This document shows, in pieces, positions 1 to 5,313 of a stretch of DNA of 5,313 bases. Source of the DNA: UBA1151 sp963579925 (GTDB taxonomy: Bacteria > Chloroflexota > Dehalococcoidia > Lucifugimonadales > Lucifugimonadaceae); assembly GCA_963579925.1 (NCBI GenBank), contig CAUZJA010000197.1:1-5313 (forward strand). The letters run 5' to 3'. Both the position numbers and the translations under genes were made by a program. Position 1 is the stretch's first letter, and every line of letters begins with the position of its first letter. The notes beneath the pieces are model-generated. The model was not told the origin of the DNA. It saw only the letters and a list, made by a program, of their open reading frames with translations, and made no database searches.

Positions 1-46
1 CTCGACGATCAGCCTCGATACTACGGAGAACGCTGTCGGAGATGAG

Positions 47-74
47 ATGTCATTCCTAGGCCTCAGAATGACAT
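47..74. repeat. Perfect 9-bp inverted repeat, 10-base loop
   Basis: The left arm ATGTCATTC (47-55) and right arm GAATGACAT (66-74) are exact reverse complements, separated by CTAGGCCTCA. A second short pairing, CCTCA (61-65) with TGAGG (75-79), interleaves with the first. Read on the minus strand, the element is built as CCTCA, ATGTCATTC, TGAGG, CCTAG, GAATGACAT. It lies about 120 bp beyond the stop of the CNNM-like gene. No T-run follows on either strand, so it is not a convincing intrinsic terminator. From memory, the TGTCATTCTGAG-type core resembles dispersed intergenic hairpin repeats in some bacterial genomes; that link is inference. An RNA hairpin that stops or protects a transcript, or a protein-binding dyad, are alternatives. 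Confidence 0.6.
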
Positions 75-195
75 TGAGGTCGAGGGACTAGACGCTTCGT
101 TGATTTCGGTCTGGACATGTGCCAGCGATATTTACGCCTGCGACACCACCTGGCGGGCCGTTTTGCCATAACACTGCTGACCGGCTTCTGGCCGC

Positions 196-1461
196 CTACT
201 CCGCGTCTATTGGTGCCAGCAGACGGCGCACTCGCACATCTCGTATGCGGCGACCCATGGTAGTCTCAACCGTCAGTCTGAGGCCATCCACAGTGACCTG
301 ATCGCCCGGTTGCGGCATTTTTCCCAGCTCTCGATAGACCAGTCCACCGATGGTGTCGAAACCTTCTGCTTCAATATCCACACCCAACTCTTGCTTGAGC
401 GTATCGAGCGGCATTCTGGCGTCCATCCTGAGCTCTACATCGCTCACACGCTGCATCTCGGGCTCGTCGGTATCAAACTCATCGACCAGCTCACCCACTA
501 TCTCTTCGATCAGATCCTGGACAGCTACCAAACCAGAAACGCCGCCGTATTCATCGATCACGATGGCGATCTGCGTACGGCCACGCTGGAATTCACGAAG
601 CAGTTGGTCAAGCATCTGAGATTCCGGCACAAACAGCGTTTGGCGGGCCAAAGCCCTGATCTCAGGCATCGGGCCGTCACCCGCGTCCCGACGGGCTCTG
701 AGAACGTCCTGGGCGTGAACAACCCCAACAATCTTGTCAATGGAGTCTTCGTAAATGGGAATTCGGGAGTGGCCGTTATCAATCATGACGCCAGCCAGAT
801 CATCCAAAGTTATTGATGCATCCGCCGCAACCATGTCAACTCTCGGCTGCATGATCTCTCGAATTCGTGCTCGATCGAGGCGCATGACCGCCCGGATCAT
901 TTCCAGCTCGTCAGGGTCAGGGGATATCCCCGCTGCGCCCAGAAGGCTCAAGCCATCGTCCAGCGCTTCGTCCTCGGATTTGGAATCGTCGTCGTCCAAA
1001 GGATGCTGGTGGTCCGAAATGAGCCTCAACAGCGGAAACTCAATAATTCGGTCGATCAGGCGAGCCAAGGGCAGTGATATAGATCTCGCCCGACTTCTGG
1101 TATAGAACTTTGAGCGCGCCACGATAACTGACAGAACCAAATAGCCACCAGCAAGTGCCAGACCCGTAACTGTGAGCGAGCCGCTAACTGAAAGCGAGGT
1201 TGTGCTCAACGCTGAAGCGATGGAAAACGCACTAGCAATAGCAGTCACAAGACCAAGTGCACGAACTACCGCAGATATTCCATTGAAATCGAGTCGTGCG
1301 ACCTCCGACGGCAAACTTTCTGTCTCTGGTTCTGAGCCGTTGTTGCCTCGAGTCCACGCAATAGGCCCCGCGCCATATATGGACGCCATGAGCGCGCTAA
1401 TCAGGTAAATCGCTGATGAAATACCTAGTGATAGCCAGGCTACCCATGGGTCTACGGTCAT
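196..1461 (-). CDS. CNNM/CorC (HlyC)-family CBS-domain membrane protein
   Basis: This 421-residue protein belongs to the family linked to Mg2+/Co2+ efflux and often annotated as hemolysin or UPF0053. Hydrophobic segments near residues 7-29, 61-84 and 97-115 form the membrane part. An acidic linker (about 155-170, with DDDDSKSEDE) follows. The CBS pair spans about 204-325: IMQPRVDMVAAD (203-214), GHSRIPIYED (230-239) and IVGVVHAQDVL (244-254) mark the first repeat; QIAIVIDEYGGVSGLVAVQD (297-316) and EEIVGELVDE mark the second. The C-terminal CorC_HlyC domain runs about 338-413, including DTIGGLVYRELGKMPQPGD (369-387). The cytosolic half is typical of the family. The membrane half lacks the usual SAxExAL-like motif after the first helix, so transport activity is uncertain. 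The ATG start is supported by AAGGGAGG 7 nt upstream. It lies downstream of glmU on the same strand and is probably cotranscribed with it. Confidence is high for the family and low for the substrate. Confidence 0.93.
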   Translation of the reverse strand: MTVDPWVAWLSLGISSAIYLISALMASIYGAGPIAWTRGNNGSEPETESLPSEVARLDFNGISAVVRALGLVTAIASAFSIASALSTTSLSVSGSLTVTGLALAGGYLVLSVIVARSKFYTRSRARSISLPLARLIDRIIEFPLLRLISDHQHPLDDDDSKSEDEALDDGLSLLGAAGISPDPDELEMIRAVMRLDRARIREIMQPRVDMVAADASITLDDLAGVMIDNGHSRIPIYEDSIDKIVGVVHAQDVLRARRDAGDGPMPEIRALARQTLFVPESQMLDQLLREFQRGRTQIAIVIDEYGGVSGLVAVQDLIEEIVGELVDEFDTDEPEMQRVSDVELRMDARMPLDTLKQELGVDIEAEGFDTIGGLVYRELGKMPQPGDQVTVDGLRLTVETTMGRRIRDVRVRRLLAPIDAE

Positions 1462-1535
1462 CTCAGTGCCTCCCTTAGGTGGGAGCCAGATAAATGCCCG
1501 CTGCTACTATCGCTGGGATCGTCCAAACTACTCAT
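1458..1535 (-). CDS. Possible 25-aa small protein or leader peptide between glmU and the CNNM-like gene
   Basis: A 25-codon ORF fills most of the glmU-CNNM gap. Its ATG (1535-1533) is preceded by GGAGG (plus-strand CCTCC at 1544-1548) with an 8-nt spacer, a strong Shine-Dalgarno site. Its TGA overlaps the ATG of the CNNM-like gene as ATGA, the classic geometry for translational coupling. The peptide begins MSSLDDPSDSSSGHLSG and ends REALR. It is rich in Ser and Asp, has no hydrophobic segment, and is not recognised. The frame continues upstream into the 3' part of glmU (from 1694), but that part is only a shadow of glmU, so the start at 1535 is preferred. It could be a real microprotein, a coupling device that raises ribosome loading on the next gene, or chance. 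Only the sequence geometry supports it. Confidence 0.35.
   Translation of the reverse strand: MSSLDDPSDSSSGHLSGSHLREALR
1469..1476 (-). promoter_or_regulatory. Ribosome binding site of the CNNM-like gene
   Basis: Read on the minus strand this is AAGGGAGG, a near-perfect Shine-Dalgarno sequence 7 nt before the ATG at 1461. It fixes that ATG as the start. It lies inside the last codons of the possible 25-aa ORF, so ribosomes finishing that ORF would be next to the restart site. Confidence 0.8.
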
Positions 1536-1566
1536 GGCTTTCGCCTCCGTGACTGGCTTCTTCGGA

Positions 1567-2937
1567 TCATTCCGACGTGCGGTCCGACGAACCGCTACCA
1601 GTCTGTTTTCGTGCTGGAACCCCAAAAACGGTGGTTCCTGGTTCAACATTTCTTGTGACCACTGCTCCGGCACCCGTATGCGCACCGTCGCCAATTTCCA
1701 GCGGGGCTACCAGCATTGAGCCAGAGCCAATGAACACATCGTCTCCCACATTTGTGTGGTTCTTTTGTTCGCCATCGTAATTCACGAACACAGTGCCAGC
1801 GCCAATATTGACGTTCCCGCCAATTTTTGCGTCGCCAACGTAACTGAAATGCCCGATCTTGGTTCCGGAACCAACGTGTGACTGTTTGATCTCTGCGTAG
1901 TTCCCAACATGTACATCATCGCTGAGAACGGCTCCGGGCCGTAAGCGACTAAACGGACCGACCTCACAGGCAGCGCCAACAATCGCGTGGTCTGCATATG
2001 AGCTTACGAATCTGCTGTCTCGCCCGATTTCCGAGCTATCGACTATCGAGTTCGGTCCAACCTCGCATCCTTCTCGGAGTACAGACTCGCCCTTGATATG
2101 CGTGTTGGGCAGAATCACCACGTCCATTTCGATCTGCACATCCGCGCCAAAGTAAGTGGTGGCTGGATCAATCAGCGTCACGCCGCTGGACATCCAATGC
2201 TTTCGATACCGCGCTTGAAGCTCAGACTCAGCGAATGCGAGTTGCTCACGTGTGTTGACACCAATGATTTCGATCGGACTCTTCGCCGCTACGGTAACAA
2301 CGCTGTGGTTGTCACGTATCGCTAGCTCAATCAAATCGGTGAGGTACAACTCACCGTTTGGAGCAGGCTGAACGTTCTGAAGATTAGCTCTCAGAAAGTC
2401 GCCCGAAAACGCATACCAGCCGGAGTTCACTTCAGTGATGGCCAAAGTTGATTCGTCCGCATCCGCCTCTTCGACGATTCTGACTACCGCTCCAGCGGAA
2501 TTCCGCACGATACGACCCAGTCCGGACACGGGTGGCGAATCAGCCGTAACGAAGCAGATCACCGCTTCAGGGGCCTCCAGCGCCTCAATCAGTCTGGCAA
2601 TCGTCTCCGAATCAATCAGAGGGGTATCTGCATATAAAACTAATACCCTGTCGCTGCTCAATGCTGCTTCACCGGCAGATATTAGCGCGTCGGCAGTTCC
2701 CTTCTGCTTTTCCTGGCTGGCGAAGATGGTGTTCTCATCTACCGCAGACCGGAACTCATCTGACCCAACCTGATCAGGCTGAACCACGACCGTTACTTCC
2801 GCGCTTGAGCTCTCCCGCACCGCTGCAATCACATGACTCAACATCGATTTACCCGCTACCTGATGCAGCGGCTTGGGCGTGGATGTGCGCATCCGCTTGC
2901 CGACACCAGCGGCCAGTATGACGACGGACCATTTCAC
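1567..2937 (-). CDS. glmU: Bifunctional GlmU: GlcN-1-P acetyltransferase / GlcNAc-1-P uridylyltransferase
   Basis: The enzyme acetylates glucosamine-1-phosphate with acetyl-CoA, then transfers UMP from UTP to give UDP-GlcNAc, the cytosolic precursor of peptidoglycan and lipid-linked glycans. It is 456 residues long, the same length as E. coli GlmU. The N-terminal uridylyltransferase domain (about 1-228) has LAAGVGKRM (8-16), Lys22 in TPKPLH, Gln75 and GTADAL (80-85), the metal-site Asp104 in YADTPL, TEVNSGWY (168-175) and Asn228 in GVNTR. The left-handed beta-helix acetyltransferase domain (about 250-456) keeps Arg333 in RLRPGA, Lys351, His363 (catalytic base) and Tyr366 in GHFSY, Asn377 in VNIGAGT, and Asn386-Tyr387 in NYDG. 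No key residue is missing. The start codon is GTG, supported by CAGGAG 7 nt upstream. A promoter lies about 175 bp upstream. The CNNM-like gene follows 105 bp after the stop on the same strand. Confidence 0.98.
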   Translation of the reverse strand: MKWSVVILAAGVGKRMRTSTPKPLHQVAGKSMLSHVIAAVRESSSAEVTVVVQPDQVGSDEFRSAVDENTIFASQEKQKGTADALISAGEAALSSDRVLVLYADTPLIDSETIARLIEALEAPEAVICFVTADSPPVSGLGRIVRNSAGAVVRIVEEADADESTLAITEVNSGWYAFSGDFLRANLQNVQPAPNGELYLTDLIELAIRDNHSVVTVAAKSPIEIIGVNTREQLAFAESELQARYRKHWMSSGVTLIDPATTYFGADVQIEMDVVILPNTHIKGESVLREGCEVGPNSIVDSSEIGRDSRFVSSYADHAIVGAACEVGPFSRLRPGAVLSDDVHVGNYAEIKQSHVGSGTKIGHFSYVGDAKIGGNVNIGAGTVFVNYDGEQKNHTNVGDDVFIGSGSMLVAPLEIGDGAHTGAGAVVTRNVEPGTTVFGVPARKQTGSGSSDRTSE

Positions 2938-2944
2938 TGCGCGG

Positions 2945-2950
2945 CTCCTG
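2945..2950 (-). promoter_or_regulatory. Ribosome binding site fixing the GTG start of glmU
   Basis: Read on the minus strand this is CAGGAG, 7 nt before GTG-AAA-TGG at 2937. The protein starting there (MKWSVVILAAG) matches the normal GlmU N-terminus directly ahead of the nucleotide-binding loop. The GTG is therefore the real start, even though no in-frame ATG is used. Confidence 0.8.
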
Positions 2951-3090
2951 AAGCGTTCTCAAGCTTATTTCGAGGACCATTTTGGGGGGAAGTGGGCATG
3001 AGAGTTAACTAGAAAACGCCCGCACGCGGCATATTAGCAGCGCGACAGGCGGCCATTGAGGACGGTTCCGTTTATGTCTGTACATATATT

Positions 3091-3103
3091 GCTGCCATGC
3101 AGC
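3091..3103. repeat. 13-base dyad at the predicted glmU transcript start
   Basis: The sequence GCTGC-CAT-GCAGC has perfect 5-bp arms around a 3-base centre. It sits 7 bases downstream of the candidate -10 hexamer of the glmU promoter, so it would cover roughly +1 to +13 of the transcript. It could be a repressor operator or a 5'-end RNA stem. A 5-bp dyad can arise by chance, so the functional reading is inference. Confidence 0.3.
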
Positions 3104-3110
3104 TTATTCA

Positions 3111-3140
3111 ATATTAGAAACCTGCTTTTCCACGTGTCAA
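3111..3140 (-). promoter_or_regulatory. Candidate sigma70-type promoter for glmU
   Basis: On the minus strand there is a perfect -35 TTGACA (3140-3135). It is followed either by TAATAT (3116-3111) after an 18-base spacer or by TCTAAT (3118-3113) after 16 bases; both are acceptable -10 hexamers. It lies in the 285-bp spacer between the HAD gene and glmU and points at glmU. Transcription would begin near 3104, giving a leader of about 165 nt. A second TAATAT at 3036-3031 has no good -35 and was not called. No clear terminator for the HAD gene is visible between its stop and this promoter. Confidence 0.65.
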
Positions 3141-3222
3141 GCTAACTTTATATCGTGAATCGCACATCTAAAGATGGTGCCAACCGGTGTTTGAGACACA
3201 GTTGCAGTTCAACCCGGCAATC

Positions 3223-3918
3223 TCAACCCTGCCGGATCAGCTCAACAAGCTCCCTGAATGACCGGACCGTATCCCCGCTCCATTCCTGCACATCCACGCT
3301 CAGCACACTGGGCTGAACGCCCGGTTGGTCGTCGATTTTGATTGCTCGAATTCCCAATCGCTCGGCACCCTCCAACTCACTTGAGCCGCCGTCGCCAACA
3401 AACACGGTGTCGGCCGCGGTTGCGCCGAGAAGTTCAAGCGCCGTTGTGTACATCACCGAATCCGGCTTACGAAAGTGTTGCTCGCAAGAAAACACGGCGG
3501 CTGAAAACTGACTTGAAAGAGGGCTGTGCTCCCAAACGCCCGGCACATCGAAAACGCTGTCAGTGACCAACCCCAGTTTGATGCCTAACCCGCGCAGCTC
3601 CTCAAGAGCAGCGAGAGCACCATCTAACGGCCCAATCCAGTCCCTCGTCGCTGCACGTCGTAAATGCATGCACTCATCCATGTTGGACGCCGATAGTTCC
3701 ACGCCGAACTTCCGGATCACATGCTCGATATCGCCTTCTGAGGACCCAAAAGTACCCAGGAGGCGCTCATCATTAACCGACATCCACTTCTCAAAGAACT
3801 CATCCGACTGCACGTCAGCAATCGCGGCAATCCGGTCCACCATCGCTCGATATCCACTCATCGGAGGCGATGGAACCAGCGTGCCGAATAGATCAAACAG
3901 TGCGGTACTCGGCGTCAT
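3223..3918 (-). CDS. HAD-superfamily hydrolase (subfamily I type)
   Basis: This 231-residue soluble protein has the four HAD motifs. Motif I is FDLFGTLV (8-15), with the nucleophile Asp9. Motif II is GLVTDS (116-121), with Thr119. Motif III is the RKP around Lys151. Motif IV is VFVGDGGSSELEGAERLG (172-189), with Asp176 and Glu181. The helical cap lies between motifs I and II (about 18-95), as in C1-cap enzymes such as phosphoglycolate phosphatase- or haloacid dehalogenase-like proteins. Residue 11 is Phe where phosphatases usually have the second Asp (DxD), so the reaction may not be standard phosphate-ester hydrolysis. The substrate cannot be assigned. The ATG start has GGGGAG 5 nt upstream. 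The gene is divergent from the tRNA-Ser genes (132-bp spacer) and is separated from glmU by a spacer with its own promoter, so it is probably a separate unit. Confidence 0.9.
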   Translation of the reverse strand: MTPSTALFDLFGTLVPSPPMSGYRAMVDRIAAIADVQSDEFFEKWMSVNDERLLGTFGSSEGDIEHVIRKFGVELSASNMDECMHLRRAATRDWIGPLDGALAALEELRGLGIKLGLVTDSVFDVPGVWEHSPLSSQFSAAVFSCEQHFRKPDSVMYTTALELLGATAADTVFVGDGGSSELEGAERLGIRAIKIDDQPGVQPSVLSVDVQEWSGDTVRSFRELVELIRQG

Positions 3919-4050
3919 TCAAGCTCCCCACTGCGGGCACATATAGCAATCGCATTCGTCCATCGCTCAAGTCTAATATCCACGCTCATTTCACATCGGA
4001 ATTCCTGAACCGCGCTGGTACACTTGATTGCTGGTTCTAGCGCTGTCTTT

Positions 4051-4141
4051 GGAGAGGTGGCCGAGTGGCTGAAGGCGCCGCTCTCGAAAAGCGGTATACG
4101 GTAACCCCGTATCGCGGGTTCGAATCCCGCCCTCTCCGCCA
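4051..4141 (+). tRNA. tRNA-Ser (anticodon CGA)
   Basis: A complete class II tRNA reading UCG. The acceptor stem GGAGAGG (4051-4057) pairs perfectly with CCTCTCC (4131-4137), followed by discriminator G and encoded CCA (4139-4141). The anticodon stem CCGCT/AGCGG encloses the loop CTCGAAA, with CGA at 4085-4087. A long variable arm (TACGG...CCGTA type, about 4096-4112) is the mark of serine tRNA. The T arm is GCGGG-TTCGAAT-CCCGC (4114-4130). The encoded CCA means the 3' end need not be added later. A weak promoter-like TACACT at 4019-4024 lies upstream but lacks a good -35 box. Confidence 0.97.
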
Positions 4142-4268
4142 TGCAGACGCAAGAGTCAAATGCGGTAACGCTGCCAGCCAAAAATGGTTGTGCCGTCAGA
4201 AGGTTAGCGATTCTGGCAGTAAGGCGTTATATTCGGTCAGGACAATTACGAATCTGACTGGAATTCGC

Positions 4269-4358
4269 GGAGAGGTGCCAGAGTGGCCGATCGGGTACGC
4301 CTGGAAAGCGTATGTCCCGGCAACGGGACCGTGGGTTCGAATCCCACTCTCTCCGCCA
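4269..4358 (+). tRNA. tRNA-Ser (anticodon GGA)
   Basis: A complete class II tRNA reading UCC and UCU. The acceptor stem GGAGAGG (4269-4275) pairs with TCTCTCC (4348-4354), with a G-U pair at the last position, then discriminator G and encoded CCA (4356-4358). The anticodon stem TACGC/GCGTA encloses CTGGAAA, with GGA at 4303-4305. The variable arm GTCCCGG-CAA-CGGGAC is long, as expected for serine. The T arm is GTGGG-TTCGAAT-CCCAC (4331-4347). It lies 127 bp downstream of the first tRNA-Ser in the same direction and may share its transcript. A TATATT at 4228-4233 could be its own -10 box, but no good -35 is present. Confidence 0.97.
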
Positions 4359-4414
4359 TTTACTTCCCTATGGAACAATGGAAACAACCGCATTTCAGCG
4401 CGGCAATGTGAAAT

Positions 4415-5313
4415 ATGACTTCGCGTAGCTCAAATCCTGAAGATACAAAGAACTGGATAGCCTTGGACAGGGTGTCCGGACTTGGGCCAAAAAAGTTTGA
4501 TCCTCTTGAGAAGGCCTTCCCATCCATGGAGCAAGCATGGTCTGCATCGCCAGCAGAACTCACGGAGGCCGGGCTTGATCAGGCGACGACTCAGAAGATC
4601 ATTGATCGGCGAGATGAGATCAACCCGGATGACGAAGCCGCCAAGCTCGATGGCTCCGGCGTGCGAGCAGACACCAGAAAATCTAGCCTCTACCCCACTC
4701 GCCTTGCGCAGATCTATGATCCACCAGCCGTTATCTACATGCGTGGAGCGCTCACCGAAGCTGACGGCCGATCGGTCGCCGTCATTGGCACACGCAAAGC
4801 CTCCATGCACGGGAAAGAGGCAGCCAAGCTCCTTGCAGGCGAACTGGCTCGCAAAGGCGTCACCGTCGTGAGCGGCCTGGCGCGCGGAATCGATGGAATT
4901 GCACACGCAGCGGCGCTCGATGCCGGAGGTCGCACCATCGCAGTGCTTGGATCAGGGTTGAACCGCATTTACCCGGCAGAGCATCTGACCCTTGCAAAAC
5001 GAATTCCGGATGCCGGCGCACTAATCAGCGAATTCCCGCTTGATGCCAGACCAGATGCCCACAACTTCCCACGACGCAACAGGATCTTGAGCGCCTTATC
5101 GCTGGGCACGCTGGTCATTGAGGCCGGATTCAAGAGCGGCGCAATGCTCACCGTCGAACACGCGGTGCAGCAAAACAAAGAAGTCTTCGCGGTGCCCGGT
5201 TCGATACTTTCTGAGACAAATAAGGGCACAAATTGGCTCATCCAACAGGGAGCAAAACTGGTAACAGGGGTTGACGACGTACTTGACGAACTGAATATTG
5301 TAGTTAAGGGCGG
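4415..5313 (+). CDS. dprA: DNA-processing protein DprA (3' end beyond window)
   Basis: DprA (Smf) binds single-stranded DNA in the cytosol and loads RecA during natural transformation; it is also widespread in bacteria not known to be competent. The visible 299 residues include an N-terminal helical domain (about 12-85, WIALDRVSGLGPKKFDPL), the lead-in YPTRLAQIYDPPAVIYMRG (93-111), and the Rossmann-like core: VAVIGTRKAS (121-130), VVSGLARGIDGIAHAAALDA (151-170), GGRTIAVLGSGLNRIYP (171-187), ALISEFPL (202-209), HNFPRRNRILSALSLG (216-231), VIEAGFKSGAM (234-244), FAVPGSI (258-264) and GTNWLIQQGAKLV (271-283). The family is usually about 360-380 residues, so a short C-terminal part, often a winged-helix domain, lies outside. 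An in-frame TGA at 4409-4411 makes the ATG at 4415 the first possible start. No clear Shine-Dalgarno precedes it, so initiation may be weak. It starts 56 nt after tRNA-Ser(GGA) with no visible terminator between. Confidence 0.97.
   Translation, partial: MTSRSSNPEDTKNWIALDRVSGLGPKKFDPLEKAFPSMEQAWSASPAELTEAGLDQATTQKIIDRRDEINPDDEAAKLDGSGVRADTRKSSLYPTRLAQIYDPPAVIYMRGALTEADGRSVAVIGTRKASMHGKEAAKLLAGELARKGVTVVSGLARGIDGIAHAAALDAGGRTIAVLGSGLNRIYPAEHLTLAKRIPDAGALISEFPLDARPDAHNFPRRNRILSALSLGTLVIEAGFKSGAMLTVEHAVQQNKEVFAVPGSILSETNKGTNWLIQQGAKLVTGVDDVLDELNIVVKG

Noticed and set aside
56..169. 37-codon, very basic minus-strand ORF starting MAKRPARWCRRRKYR
   Set aside because: It has no Shine-Dalgarno site, runs through the inverted repeat, and matches no family I recognise. 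The basic residues probably reflect base composition.
152..196. Intrinsic terminator after the CNNM-like gene (GGCGGCC...GGCCCGCC)
   Set aside because: The stem needs a bulge and a loop of over 30 bases, and no T-run follows.
310..816. 168-aa plus-strand ORF
   Set aside because: It is antisense to the conserved CBS/CorC_HlyC region of the CNNM-like gene, and its sequence shows no recognisable domain.
1536..1694. Upstream extension of the small ORF to a 78-aa protein
   Set aside because: Most of the extension is an out-of-frame shadow of the GlmU C-terminus. The ATG at 1535 has a strong SD of its own.
3996..4024. Promoter for the tRNA-Ser genes (TCGGAA, 17 bp, TACACT)
   Set aside because: The spacing is right, but the -35 hexamer matches consensus at only three positions, which is too weak to annotate.
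3915..4181. 88-aa minus-strand ORF containing AERAGFEPAI...SHSATSP
   Set aside because: It is the antisense translation of tRNA-Ser(CGA), a well-known false protein family in databases.
4171..4258. Hairpins between the two tRNAs (CTGCCA/TGGCAG, GTCAG/CTGAC)
   Set aside because: The stems are short (5-6 bp) with large or moderate loops and no T-run, as expected by chance in 127 bp.
4196..4393. 65-aa minus-strand ORF containing GESGIRTHGPVAG
   Set aside because: It is the antisense translation of tRNA-Ser(GGA), the same kind of artefact.
4430..4906. 158-aa minus-strand ORF
   Set aside because: It lies entirely opposite dprA, whose plus-strand frame carries all the family motifs.

Overview
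The window is an ordinary bacterial housekeeping stretch. It holds four protein genes, two serine tRNA genes and one possible very small gene. GlmU and peptidoglycan precursor synthesis, DprA, CCA-encoding class II tRNA-Ser genes, Shine-Dalgarno (SD) sites and a sigma70-type promoter all point to a bacterium. Base composition is moderate. A free-living or marine Chloroflexota-like lineage would fit, but nothing here proves a phylum, so treat this as a guess. I saw no mobile element, CRISPR array, toxin-antitoxin pair or defence cassette.

Layout. Positions 1-195 are non-coding as far as I can tell and carry a perfect 9-bp inverted repeat at 47-74. The minus strand then carries, in transcription order (right to left): a HAD-family hydrolase (3918-3223); a 285-bp spacer with a well-formed promoter (3140-3111) and a long leader; glmU (2937-1567, GTG start); a possible 25-codon ORF (1535-1458); and a CBS-domain CNNM/CorC-like membrane protein (1461-196). 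The plus strand, diverging from the HAD gene, carries tRNA-Ser(CGA) (4051-4141), tRNA-Ser(GGA) (4269-4358) and dprA (4415 to beyond the window edge).

How they work together. glmU and the CNNM-like gene look like one transcription unit. GlmU makes UDP-GlcNAc and needs Mg2+ in its uridylyltransferase step. CNNM/CorC proteins are linked to Mg2+ handling, though the membrane domain of this one is poorly conserved. The two tRNAs together read UCG, UCC and UCU. dprA starts 56 nt after the second tRNA and may be transcribed by read-through from it.

The points most worth a second look are the 25-codon ORF, which has its own SD and an ATGA overlap with the next gene; the divergent membrane domain of the CNNM-like protein; the roughly 165-nt glmU leader with a dyad at the predicted transcript start; and the modular inverted repeat at the left edge. 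None amounts to clear evidence of an undescribed system.
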